From Glandiceps talaboti (Eukaryota > Hemichordata > Enteropneusta > Spengelidae): DNA of 64,000 nucleotides. The stretch spans positions 34,908,832 to 34,972,831 of the forward strand of contig NC_135549.1 of NCBI RefSeq assembly GCF_964340395.1, written 5' to 3'. The notes beneath the pieces are model-generated. The model was not told the DNA's origin, searched no databases, and was given only the letters and a program-made list of their open reading frames with translations. Below, in pieces: positions 45,857-60,100 of the stretch. The number at the start of each line of letters is the position of its first letter. Position 1 is the stretch's first letter. Both the position numbers and the translations under genes were made by a program.

Positions 45857-46411
45857 CGTGCTGTGTACAGCCCTGGCCCCAGCGTGTTGTTATTTACCCA
45901 CTAACGGTACTTTAGTCGTAAAACACTCGTGTATCAGTCAGAAGCCATATGGTCAACTACCTTACAAATAATAATGTTATCATTATTATTTATGGTTTAT
46001 TATAATTAATTGTAAAAGAAAAAGAAACTCCTGGTTTATTACGAACATTCTAAAGATTATGACTGATTTGTAAATATTTGCGACGTTTTGCGGTCCATTT
46101 GTAACTCATTATAATAAACAAAATGGCTGCGCCCTGGCATCGAAACGCAGTGATGCAAGTGCCTCTGGAAATTTCGTAATATATTCAGTGTTTCGTCATT
46201 TTTAACTCATTCTATAACAGACTTTAAAAGATACAAAATATTGCTTCTCGCGGGCCAGTCTTCAAGGAAACCGGACGAGAAGTATTAAGAAATAAGACCG
46301 TGAAACGTTGAGTGGACGGCATTATACAACAAATGTTAAATTTGCAGCAATCGACTTGACTCTAAATAACGTCATTCGTCCTTCGCTCTACCAGGTAGCA
46401 AATCTGCAAGT
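45857..46411. promoter_or_regulatory. CDC123 upstream region, possible bidirectional promoter
   Basis: Unique sequence between the candidate divergent exon and the CDC123 start codon. No TATA box at a convincing distance. It contains AAAATGGCTGC (46130-46140), close to the YY1-type AANATGGCGGC element frequent in housekeeping promoters. The whole upstream space is limited to about 950 bp by the transposon ending at 45462. Confidence 0.4.
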
Positions 46412-46485
46412 ATGAAACGACAACACGTACTAAATTGTATGTTCTCTGCGTGGTATCCACATTTTAAACACGTCAGTATCAGAAG
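46412..46485 (+). CDS. CDC123: CDC123 exon 1
   Basis: 24 codons plus two bases (AG). [20 protein letters not shown] is followed by VSIR. Donor AG|GTTGGT. The alternative donor TTG|GTAAAT six bases on would break the alignment with exon 2. ATG is preceded by 'gcaagt', an acceptable start context. Confidence 0.92.
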
Positions 46486-47391
46486 GTTGGTAAATTTAAT
46501 TTTTCACCCCATTTTTTATCCGAATACTATACAATACAGTGCCTGCTTGTCGGCAGGATTACGTGTGGTGTTGTTTATTTTTGTATTGAGTGGACTGTGG
46601 GAAGCCTATTTTTTATCTAGTATGTAAATCGTTCTTAGGAAACATAAAATGTGTATGATACGCACAGTCGTTCGACTATCCCTCGATGTTTTTGCTATAG
46701 CTGCGTGTGTTGTACATTTAGTCTAGCTGCAATAATTCTAGCGTTTGTTTTGATTTTGAGGACTTTTTCGTCTCGTTTTTGTGTCATTTGTCATTCCGAT
46801 ATACATGTAGTGCTGCTGCATACGGAGTAAGTCGTCTCTTCCTTCTCCGTCTTCGAAGAGCCAGCCGTGAAACCTGGGCTTACCAGAAGTGCTGGTAACT
46901 AAAGAATTAACTCACCCTGTGGTTAAATTTTAGAAATAAATATGGTATTTAGTAATTTTACCTCGCTGTGGCTACAAAAGTCCCAGTCCTAATCAAATTG
47001 GTGACGTTTGTAAGGTGGGATGTTTGAAATTACGAAAATGGAAATGTTCCAATTTCGACACTTTTTCGGATATTATTAACGAATACTATTGTCAAAGAGA
47101 TGTAAAATGAGTATGTATTCGATCGATTGCTAATATTTCATCGATGGGTATGTATATTTTACAATTACAAATGTACTCGATTGAAAAGATGCATCCAGGG
47201 ATGAACAGAACAAATCCACTGGTCCAGGTACGGGACCAGTGTTTTTTGGGGGGCAGACCACACAAATTTGACCTTGTCTGGTCCAATGGTTTCCTTCTGC
47301 ATTAACACTGAACCCATGAGGGATGGCCCTCACTGGACTTCTTGGAAGACAAGTGTTTGTATACTTAAAGAACTATCCAGTATAAATAAAG

Positions 47392-47468
<77 letters not shown>

Positions 47469-48484
47469 AAGGGGTTTAATATTATATAATAATGAAAACA
47501 TGTTGGGAAGACTTTCAGAGGAATATCACTTGTGGTTGTTGTGTAGGAGTGTACAGGTTGAAGTTTTACACCCACAACTAATTGTGCAACATTTCCCATT
47601 CAAGCTTGAAGTCATAACAGTTGGGAGCTTGGTACTTGCTATGTATATAACAATATTATTTTATTTATGACTGAATTGGCACTAGCACTGCGGCCTAGTG
47701 AAGATCTCCTTTGTCCAGTATTCCGCGAAGCATTTAAGCACCAGTATTTGATTGACACCTACGATAGCTGTGACTCAGATTTTCACAAAACCCCTTTGTC
47801 TCTACTTACGATTTTTCAGACAGATTGGTGTCATTTGAAAAAGTTGAACATGAGCTGAGCGAAGAGTAGTTGTCATAAAATAATGTTGCAAAGTTTAGTG
47901 AAAAGAATATAATTTTTTTTTCTGACATGAGCGTACAGTGTACTGACTGTGGTGAGCGCCCATGGAACACATATCGTTGACCTGTTGATAGCATTATTTT
48001 TTGGAGGGTATTAAACTAAAATATACGTAATAACTCAAAATTCTCGCTTTTATTTGCCACACAGCTTTGATGAAATTAAAGACTAATTTTTCCGAAAGCA
48101 AACACTAGGTCAGTCTGTACATGTACATGTACTGTCAATCCACATTAGCACATAGCTAAACATTAACTATTATACAGTTGTGTTACAATGTCATTGGCAC
48201 TACATTTTGTATTTTTAACTGTGATGATGTACAAATGTATGTGGTTTTTTCTTATTCAAAAATGTTTTAATTGTGCAAATGTTTAATGCCTACAAAAATG
48301 AATTCACATTTAAAAGCATCTGTTTGTCATTATTTTGATTAACAGTACAGTTTTCCCATTCTCACAAGAGTTCCATGACTACTTGATGTCTGATGGCAGT
48401 CTCGTGTTGCCACAAAGGTGAGTAATTTTCCATTCCAAGCACCTTGAGCTCTGCTTGCAGAGATTAGGCACTCTATAAGTCTAC

Positions 48485-48540
<56 letters not shown>

Positions 48541-48544
48541 GTAC

Positions 48545-48592
<48 letters not shown>

Positions 48593-48622
48593 TATTATTA
48601 TGTACTATTATTATTATTATTA

Positions 48623-48671
<49 letters not shown>

Positions 48672-48867
48672 CATTATTATTATTATGTACTATTATTATT
48701 ATTATTATTATTATTATCATTATTATTATTATTATTATCATTATTATTATTATCATTATTATTATTATTATTATTATCATTATTATTATTATTATTATTA
48801 TTATGTACTATTATTATTATTATTATTATTATCATTATTATTATTATTATTATCATTATTATTATTA

Positions 48868-48904
<37 letters not shown>

Positions 48905-48928
48905 GTACTATTATTATTATTATTATCA

Positions 48929-48977
<49 letters not shown>

Positions 48978-49474
48978 AAGTGAGGGGGTTTAAATATCAT
49001 ATAATAATAAATCTTCGTGTGAGAGACAGTTTAGAGGAATGGTGCCTTTTTGGTCCTATTGTCAATAAAATGTATCCATTTGAGCATATATTGGCTATGC
49101 CGGCTCATATTTGCTATGCTGGCTGACGTTTGAGGGCGCCCTTTCACAACTTACATTGCCTCATGTGTTGTCTTATCGTGCAGCCCTTTCTCATCCAATC
49201 TCTGTAAGTTCGCGAGTACGAAAATATGAGATCATTTTCGATTAGAATTCAATATTGGGAATTAGAATGTTCCATTTTGTTCATTTCAGTGACATTTGAT
49301 ATTTAGAAAGTACATGTAGTGTGGTGTAGGTCGACAACACGAGACAGGGTGTGTTTACATGTAAACGTGTCTCTGAATTCATATGCTACATGGTTCCACC
49401 AGGGACGTATAAACATCCAAAATGTTTTTATTGTCATTATTGTATAATATTAAACCCCTTCACTTGTAATAATG

Positions 49475-49528
<54 letters not shown>

Positions 49529-52500
49529 TAACCAGGTCAAATAATTTATTTGACCTGGTATGAAAGTGTGAGTGGTGTCACTTAGTTTTACTATAATATG
49601 GTGTCTCAGTTATAGGAAAAAATGAATAGTTTATAGGTGGAATTCGCTCTTTAAAATCAACAAAATTGTCTCCAAAAATACCTCTGAAAGCCTTTAAAAC
49701 CCCCTCACAAACTCTCTCCCTGCCGATGGCGAATTCCATCGACAGCATTGACATCAGCAGCATAGCCTGCAGACAATTTATTACAGCCTCTTGATACAAA
49801 AAATTAATGAAACCCCTGCATATGAGAGGAACTGTAGACAAATTAACAAATTGACTTAATTTTCTGTTTAAGTACAAATGTACCGGTACATGTAGATATC
49901 AAGACAACCTTTTGTCTAGTATTGTAAAAAAAATTGTAAATTGAGTTTGACGAACGCCATATTGAAAATATGTATACCTTTGCAAAATTTTACTACATTG
50001 TACCGGGTATATGTTTTTCATGGTTTAACATTAACTGCCATTTCATGTTTTTGGTATTTTTGATATTTCCAGTGAGGATGATTCAAGTGATGATGAGGTA
50101 AGCATTTTGATGAGAAAAGTCTTATTTAAAATGATGAAATTATTCATATTTACAACAGTGTTCGAGCTGCCAATTGCCAGATTAAATGGTAAATTAATTT
50201 ATTGCCTTGCAACTTGGACTGACGTTTAGCCAAACTGGCAATTCCAAATTTTGAATCGCACCATTCCTCAATGTGTAACAATATCGAATATGGCAAACGT
50301 GTCAATAATTATTCACTGCCTAAGGGGTATCTCGGTACAATGTGTCAATAATTATTCACTGCCTAAGGGGTATCTCGGTACAATGTGTCAATAATTATTC
50401 ACTGCCTAAGGGGTATCTCGGTACAATTTGTTAATATTACGCATGCTCCATTGAAATTTAAAGAGCGTGCTGAGAGATCTTTTTAAAAATTCATATTATG
50501 TACGTTTTCAAACTTTCTAATTTGCATTATGACGAAGTCTCGCCTTCATACTTTGTTGGATTGTGGATTTCGCCAAGAAAGTCAGGCAAAGAAACCAAGA
50601 ATACCGGTACAAGTAAACAAGACACTATAACATGTAGTAGTGAACAAGAAATCGGTCCTGAAAAGTCGAATGACAGACAGCAAGCTGCTTCCAACGAACA
50701 ACATGCTGCCGAACCAGCAGCAGGCCCTCTCAATCTCAGACACAGGAAGTGTACAACAAAAAACGATAAATCAAAACAGCATGGTTTAACGACTTTCCGT
50801 GGCTGGCATATTATGTCGAAAAAAAATGTATTCCTGTTTACAGCCTGTAAAAAGGTGAAAATGACAACCATTTCACAACAGGTAAAGACGTGACTTAGGG
50901 ACAATTTATTTCTCTAAGCATGAAGAAACCGAAGTCACAAAATGGCATTAGCTGTCCTATCCCATGCCTCTGAATTCAAGAGAGCTGTTGTAGATGGCAT
51001 AGTTAATAGTCTTAACAGTCTGATTACATGCTTGGAAAGTGACTGTGAAGAACAGACCACTAATTATATAAAGCAAAGGGATTACTAAAAAGAATCAAGA
51101 ATTGTATGAATTCATTGCTACAACTGCCACTATGTGTGATGCCTTGGGTATCATAAATAGATTGCTACTGTCTTTTCAAAAAGTCTCATGTTGATTTTTC
51201 TAGTGTTCAGCCATTTATATCAGCAACAACAGGTGCCTTGCAGGATATGAATACAGAAACTGGAGCTAATCTTCACAGATTTTTAGATGTTGTTCCTAAT
51301 TCTCCAAATGAAAACAACAAGTTTGAGTATCAGAATTGTACCAATATACAGGAAGGTATTCCAAATCAGATTTCCGCAAGCTAAACGAGAAATCATCTCT
51401 AATTTAGTTGAGAACATTAACAAGAGATTCCCAGACAATGGTATCCTGCTGGCATTTTGTATTCTTAATCCTGAACATTTACCAAGTAAGGCATCACCTG
51501 AGTTTGCTATATATGGCGATAAAGAATTAGATGTACTAATCAATCATTTTGGAAAGGATAAGACTGATGCTAATGGTTCATAGAGTGAAATGATTTCAGC
51601 CAATGAATTAGTAGCTATAGGCATTTGAAATTTTCAACAGACATGACAGGTGTGTGCCTGTACAATTTGATGAAGAGAGTAGACTTTGAAAGAGGTGTGA
51701 GCCAGTACAATTTGATAAAGACAGTAGACTGTGAAAGAGGTGTGAGCCAGTACAATTTGATAAAGACAGTAGACTGTGAAAGAGGTGTGAGCCAGTACAA
51801 TTTGATAAAGACAGTAGTCTGTGAAAGAGGTGTGAGCCAGTACAATTTGATAAAGACAGTAGACTGTGAAAGAGGTGTGAGCCAGTACAATTTGATAAAG
51901 ACAGTAGACTTTGAAAGAGGTGTAAGCCAGTACAATTTGATAAAGACAGTACACTGTGAAAGAGGTGTGAGCCAGTACAATTTGGTAAAGACAGTACACT
52001 GTGAAAGAGGTGTGAGCCAGTACAATTTGATAAAGAGAGTAGACTGTGAAAGGATAAGACTGATGCTAATGGTTCATAGAGTGAAATGATTTCAGCCAAT
52101 GAATTAGTAGCTATAGGCATTTGAAATTTTCAACAGACATGACAGGTGTGAGCCTGTACAATTTGATGAAGAGAGTAGACTTTGAAAGAGGTGTGAGCCA
52201 GTACAATTTGATAAAGACAGTAGACTGTGAAAGAGGTGTGAGCCAGTACAATTTGATAAAGACAGTAGACTGTGAAAGAGGTGTGAGCCAGTACAATTTG
52301 ATAAAGACAGTAGTCTGTGAAAGAGGTGTGAGCCAGTACAATTTGATAAAGAGAGTAGACTGTGAAAGAGGTGTGAGCCAGTACAATTTGATAAAGACAG
52401 TAGACTGTGAAAGAGGTGTGAGCCAGTACAATTTGATAAAGACAGTAGACTTTGAAAGAGGTGTGAGCCAGTACAATTTGATAAAGACAGTAGACTGTAA

Positions 52501-53780
52501 AAGAGGTGTGAGCCAGTACAATTTGATAAAGACAGTAGTCTGTGAAAGAGGTGTGAGCCAGTACAATTTGATAAAGACAGTAGACTGTGAAAGAGGTGTG
52601 AGCCAGTACAATTTGATAAAGACAGTAGTCTGTGAAAGAGGTGTGAGCCAGTACAATTTGATAAAGACAGTAGACTGTGAAAGAGGTGTGAGCCAGTACA
52701 ATTTGATAAAGACAGTAGACTGTGAAAGAGGTGTGAGCCAGTACAATTTGATAAAGACAGTAGTCTGTGAAAGAGGTGTGAGCCAGTACAATTTGATAAA
52801 GACAGTAGACTGTGAAAGAGGTGTGAGCCAGTACAATTTGATAAAGACAGTAGTCTGTGAAAGAGGTGTGAGCCAGTACAATTTGATAAAGACCAGTAGA
52901 CTGTGAAAGAGGTGTGAGCCAGTACAATTTGATAAAGACAGTAGACTGTAACAGCGGTGTGAGCCAGTACAATTTGATAAAGAGAGTAGACTGTGAAAGA
53001 GGTGTGAGCCAGTACAATTTGATAAAGACAGTAGACTGTGAAACAGGTAGGAGACAGTACAATTTGATAAAGACAGTAGACTGTGAAAGAGGTGTGAGCC
53101 AGTACAATTTGATAAAGAGAGTAGACTGTGAAAGAGGTATGAGCCAGTACAATTTGATAAAGAGAGTAGACTGTAAAAGAGGTGTGAGCCAGTACAATTT
53201 GATAAAGAGAGTAGACTGTGAAAGAGGTGTGAGCCAGTACAATTTGATAAAGACAGTAGACTGTGAAAGAGGTGTGAGCCAGTACAATTTGATAAAGAGA
53301 GTAGACTGTGAAAGAGGTGTGAGCCAGTACAATTTGATAAAGACCAGTACACTGTGAAAGAGGTGTGAGCCAGTACAATTTGATAAAGAGAGTAGACTGT
53401 GAAAGAGGTGTGAGCCAGTACAATTTGATAAAGACCAGTACACTGTGAAAGAGGTGTGAGCCAGTACAATTTGATAAAGAGATTAGACTGTGAAAGAGGT
53501 GTGAGCCAGTACAATTTGATAAAGACAGTAGACTGTGAAAGCGGTGTGAGCCAGTACAATTTGATAAAGAGAGTAGACTGTGAAAGAGGTGTGAGCCAGT
53601 ACAATTTGATAAAGACCAGTAGACTGTGAAAGAGGTGTGAGCCAGTACAATTTGATAGGATGTAAATTATTGATTGATTGAAAGTAAAGGAACATATATT
53701 AATTAAAAACTTGACATTCTACAAGGGCCATCAAATACAGCCATTTAAATTCCCAAAAAATTCAGCTTCAGCTTCTGTAG

Positions 53781-53833
<53 letters not shown>

Positions 53834-54092
53834 AAGTATAAAGTTGAATCTGATTCAGATTCACATTCAGATAGCGTCATATTGAGCGTCAGATAGCCTC
53901 AGATCCGAAGACACTTGACGGACTCAAAAGGTTGTGAAGTGGAATCTTTCCCTGTAGTCTCAACGGTATTATTTCAGGTTTGATTGAGTCCATTGGGTGT
54001 CTTCGGATCTGAGGCTATCTGACGCTGAATCTGACACTGAATATGACGCTATCTGAATCTGAATCTGAATCTGACGTCAACTTTATACTCAC

Positions 54093-54137
<45 letters not shown>

Positions 54138-57100
54138 CGACTTAAAATCAAAAACCACTAGACCGATTACCATATATGATGGGTCACCGTATATTACCAT
54201 GGGTGTCCACTTGGGAAATTTTTAAAATCAAAATGGCCTTACCACTGACGTGTGATTTGGGTAAAATAATGTAATTTTTGGTCAAAAAACTTAAACTCAA
54301 AAACTACAGGGCAGATCGTTCTGAAATTTGATGTGAACGTTCTTATTGGTGTTCAGATAATTATAAAGAATTGTTCATAACATGATGATCCTATCAGTGT
54401 TGTGCAAATTAGGTATACAAATATGTATTTTTGATCAAAAACCTTTAATTCCAAAACTACTGAGGATATTGGGCTGAAATTTGGTTGGAATGTTCTTCAG
54501 GTTGATTAGATTAAGAATTGTTCATGACAGGATGATCCCATTAGTGATATGCAAATTAGGTCCAAAAATGTGGTTTTTGGTGAAAAACTATAATAACAAA
54601 ATCAGATTGAGCTGAAATTTAATGAGGATGCATCTGGAGATGTGTAGATGAAGGTGAACTCATACCATAATGATCTCATCGACGATATGCAAATTAGGTA
54701 TACAAAATCTCTATTTAGGTCAAAAACTTATATCTAGAAAACTACATGGTGAATGGGGCTGAAACTTTGTGTGAATGTTTCTGAAGGTGTTATTCTGTAG
54801 TTATTGTTCAAAACATATTGACAAAACTGGCCCTAGCACCTATGACCATGTTGGCCCTTCAAGTCTAAAATAACTGAAATTTGTCTTGCTACGATAGCTC
54901 AAGAAGTTGAAAACGCAAATACCCCATTTAACTTGCTATATTTGTATTTAATTTATCAAAGGTACACTTTCTCTTTATACCCTGACCTTTGATTTGGACT
55001 TCCAATATCAATGTCAAATAGCATAATAAAAGAGGCACTTTCAAATGTGCACACCCATAATGTTAAAATTACTGGCATATTATATGGTTACTACTAAGAT
55101 AGACTTTTGACCATAACCTTCCATTGTCAAGTTCAAACTTAAATTTGCAGAATCGCTTTGCCAAAGAACAGACCAGTTGGGAGCTATGCCTTCTATGAAT
55201 GCTTGTAATACTTACAGATAAAAGTAAACAGTGAGGTTGTTCATGTAGTCTAAGCTCTGGCATTAACCACTCAACCATTTGGCTGATATGTTGTTCTGAT
55301 TATTTTCAGAGAACCACAGAAAGTGAAGATAGAGAGGCCAGAGTAAGTAAGCATTTTAAAAGTATGGAAGATGAAACATGATAGAGTCATGATAGATGTC
55401 ATGATAGAGTTACAATAGAAGTCCCAAAATGTTATAATTTATGGTTTTCTCCTCTGTCGGCAATGCCCAGAAGGGGCTATTATATTGGGTTTGGTCCATG
55501 TATGTGTTTGTGTGTATGTCTTCACACACCCTCATTTCTCTGATATGCATCAGCTGATTTCAACCAAATTTTACACAAATGTAACAAACAACAGTACGTG
55601 TACAAGACATATATGCAGGTTCCATAATTACGTGACCTTGACATCTGTGGCAAAATAGTGACCATACACATGTATGTGTGATTTGAACAGTGTGATACAT
55701 ATGGACAACATTCAAGTGTCTGTTCCCACATTATCAATGTTAATCTTTCTAATGAGGCTTTAACCTATAGTGGCCCACAGATGACACAGGAACAATAAAT
55801 TTTGGAATAAATAATAGATTTTGAGAGCAAAATATTTAATACAAGGATAAAACTTTTCATTCATATGACAAGACATTATGTGACAAAACTTTCTTTTTAC
55901 AAAGCAGAATAGTAATTACCAAAACAAAATTTTTCATTCTTTTGGCCCAAACTTTAGTTTCGAGTGATGACATTTAAGTTGCAGGGTAAAAGGTTTAATT
56001 GTTGGTGCAACGTTTGAAACATTAGGACTGATTTTTTAGTACAACTGAACTGATAAGGTTCAGTAGTGCTATAGCCATAGCAAAGTGTCTGTCTGTCTGT
56101 CTGTGTGGATGTGTGTAAATAACTTAAAGTCAAGAACCGCTGGACTGATTGCCATGATATTTGTTGGGTGTATTACCTTGGGTGTCTAGTTGGGAAATTG
56201 TTCAAATCAAAATGATCTTACCACCGGTGTGTGATTTGGGATTTTTGGTCAAAAAATCTCAAAAACTGCTAGGCAGATTGGTCTGAAATTTGTTGGGAAC
56301 ATTTTTAAGGGTGTTTAGATTAAGAAATTCCGACTACAAAAGAAATTTGTCCGCTTGATAACATTCACTGATTTCAACGCACACTCTGAACCCCTTTTTA
56401 ACCAACTTAATGTTCTAAATATATTTCAACTTAGTAAATTTTCCTCCTGTATTTTCGTGTATGATCTTAGAAATAATCGTTATCCCCACAACATAGAAAA
56501 GTATTTTGACCGTCCCATTCATACATATCAAAACCATTCAGCCTCCAGTGGTAACTTTCGTCCACCATCGATAAAATTGACCATCACCCAACACAATTTC
56601 AAATATGCAGCGACAAAGCACTGGAACTCTTTACCAAGTCACCTAAAAATTAACATGTCCAGGCAACAGTTCAAAAATGAACTAAGAAATTATATTTTAA
56701 ATTCTACACACCAACCTTAATTTATACTCTTTGGCGTTTTTACAACATTTCTGGTTTTTGCTTTATTTCTTCTCGTATGTGTGTATGCGTATGTATGTAT
56801 GTATGTATGTGCGTGCGTGTGTGTGTATGAGTGTGCGTGAATGCGTGCTGTGTTTATTTTTGACTTAATTTTCTTCGTTGCGTCCATTTATGAATTTGAA
56901 TTAATCTAAAATTGAATGTACGGGCCATGGACACGACTAGTTCTGCTGAACTATTTTCATGGTCCCCATTAGATAACACATGTATATTTCCTTTTGTCCA
57001 ATTTTTTTGAAAGTGTAATGTATTATTTATTTATTTATTTCTTGTTTTGTTTTTGTTATCTGATGAAATAAATTTCAATTCAATTCAAATTTCAATTCAA

Positions 57101-60100
57101 TTCAAATGTACACGACATGATGATCCCATCTGTGATATGCAAATTAGCTATAAAAATGTGTCTTTTTGGTCAAAAATCTTTAATTCCAAAACTACTGAGT
57201 AGATATGACTGAAATTTAATGGGGATCATGCACCTGGGGGTGTATAGATGAAGAAATATCGAGCAAATAATAATCTCATCAGCAATATGCAAATTAGGTG
57301 TAAAAATGTGAATTTTCGTTAAAAACTAAAGTACTTAGTCAATGAGACTAAAATTTAATGAAATGTTTCTAGAAGTGTTATTCTGCAGATTTTCTTCAAA
57401 ACATTTTGATATAATTGGCCCTAGCAACCATGGCCATGCCCTTAGCAACAACCAAATGGCAGTTGTTTTGGTTAAATAACATCTGGTAGGCAAGTGAGTA
57501 AACATTCAAAAAATGTATGCAAATATCCCTAGCAACCGTGACTACGCCCATAGCAACAGCCAAATGATGCATTTCACAAAGATAACAGGGATTCTTAGAC
57601 AAGTGAACAAACATTCAAAAGTGTATGTAAATATGCCTAGCAAAAAGACCACGCCCATGGCAACAGCCAAGTGAATAAACATTTCAAAAATGTATGTAAA
57701 TGTACCTAGCAACAAGACCACACCCATAGCAACAGCCAAATGATCACATATATTGCAAAAATAACAGGGATTAATAGAAAAATGAATGAACATTCAAAAA
57801 ATGTATGCAAATATGTCTAGCAACATGACCAAGCCCATAGCAACAGCCAAAAGATACTGATCTATGTAAGTCTATATGGTACATTCCAATCAATCAGTTA
57901 CTCTACTGATCTATGTAAGTCTATGCGGTACATTCCAATCAATCAGTTACTCTACTGATCTATGTAACTTCTATATGGTACATTCCAATCAATCAGTTAC
58001 TCTACTGATCTATGTAAGTCTATATGGTACATTCCAATCAATCAGTTACTCTACTGATCTATGTAAGTCTATATGGTACATTCCAATCAATCAGTTACTC
58101 TATGTGTGTAAGTCTATATGGTACATTCCAATCAATCAGTTACTCTACTGATCTATATAAGTCTATATGGTACATTGCAATCAATAAGTTACTCTACTGA
58201 TCTACGTAAGTCTATATTCCAATCAATCAGTTACTCTACTGATCTATGTAAGTCTATATGGTACATTCCAATCAATCAGTTACTCTACTGATCTATGTAA
58301 GTCTATACGGTACATTCCAATCAATCAGTTATTCTACTGATCTACGTAAGTCTATACGGTACATTCCAATCAATCAGTTACTCTACTGATCTATGTAAGT
58401 CTGTATGGTACATTCCAATCAATCAGTTACTCTACTGATCTATGTAAGTCTATACGGTACATTCCAATCAATCAGTTACTCTACTGGTCTATGTAAGTCT
58501 ATACGGTACATTCCAATCAATCAGTTACTCTACTGATCTATGTAAGTCTATATGGTACATTCCAATCAATCAGTTACTCTACTGGTCTATGTAAGTCTAT
58601 ACGGTACATTCCAATCAATCAGTTACTCTACTGATCTATGTAAGTCTATATGGTACATTCCAATCAATAAGTTACTCTACTGATCTATGTAAGTCTATAT
58701 GGTACATTCCAATCAATCAGTTACTCTACTGATCTATGTAAGTCTATATGGTACATTCCAATCAATCAGTTACTCTACTGATCTATGTAAGTCTATATGG
58801 TACATTCCAATCAATCAGTTACTCTACTGATCTATGTAAGTCTATATGGTACATTCCAATCAGTAAGTTACTCTACTGATCTATGTAAGTCTGTATGGTA
58901 CATTCCAATCAATCAGTTACTCTACTGATCTATGTAAGTCTATATGGTACATTGCAATCAATAAGTTACTCTACTGATCTACGTAAGTCTATATTCCAAT
59001 CAATCAGTTAATCTACTGATCTATGTAAGTCTGTATGGTACATTCCAATCAATCAGTTACTCTACTGATCTATGTAAGTCTATATGGTACATTGCAATCA
59101 ATAAGTTACTCTACTGATCTACGTAAGTCTATATTCCAATCAATCAGTTACTCTACTGATCTATGTAAGTCTATATGGTACATTCCAATCAATCAGTTAC
59201 TCTACTGATCTATGTAAGTCTATATGGTACATTCCAATCAATCAGTTACTCTACTGATCTATGTAAGTCTATGCGGTACATTCCAATCAATCAGTTACTC
59301 TACTGATCTATGTAAGTCTGTATGGTACATTCCAATCAATCAGTTACTCTACTGATCTATGTAATTCTATATGGTACTTTCCAATCAATCACTTACTCTA
59401 CTGATCTATGTAAGTCTATATGGTACATTCCAATCAATCAGTTACTCTACTGATCTATGTAAGTCTATATGGTACATTCCAATCAATCAGTTACTCTACT
59501 GATCTATGTAAGTCTATATGGTACATTCCAATCAATCAGTTACCCTACTGATCTATGTAAGTCTATATGGTACATTCCAATCAATAATTTACTCTACTGA
59601 TCTATGTAAGTCTATATGGTACATTCCAATCAATCAGTTACTCTACTGATCTATGTAAGTCTATAGGGTACATTCCAATCAATCAGTTACTGTACTGGTC
59701 TATGTAAGTCTATATGGTACATTCCAATCAATCAGTTACTGTACTGGTCTATGTAAGTCTATATGGTACATTCCAATCAATCAGTTACTGTACTGGTCTA
59801 TGTAAGTCTATATGGTACATTCCAATCAATCAGTTACTCTACTGGTCTATGTAAGTCTATATGGTACATTCCAATCAATCAGTTACTGTACTGGTCTATG
59901 TAAGTCTATATGGTACATTCCAATCAATCAGTTACTCTACTGATCTATGTAAGTCTATATGGTACATTCCAATCAATCAGTTACTCTACTGATCTATGTA
60001 AGTCTATATGGTACATTCCAATCAATCAGTTACCCTACTGATCTATGTAAGTCTATATGGTACATTCCAATCAATAATTTACTCTACTGATCTATGTAAG

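Larger units (their letters stand above)
46486..48345 (+). other. CDC123 intron 1
   Basis: 1,860 bp. Contains a relative of the 165-bp MITE (47192-47300), an (ATT)n tract (47391-47466) and otherwise sequence without recognised features. Confidence 0.85.

Noticed and set aside
48539-49126. Poly-Tyr, poly-Leu and poly-Ile open frames
   Set aside because: Pure translation of (ATT)n simple repeat in all frames.
50498-50893. 131-codon frame as an alternative CDC123 exon
   Set aside because: It has no resemblance to CDC123 and lies between exon 3 and exon 4, which already join in phase 0.
52104-53604. Minus-strand open frames of 439 and 497 codons, the longest in the window
   Set aside because: They run through the 45-bp minisatellite. 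Three frames on the same strand are open in parallel and the protein is a pure 15-residue repeat, so openness follows from the period.
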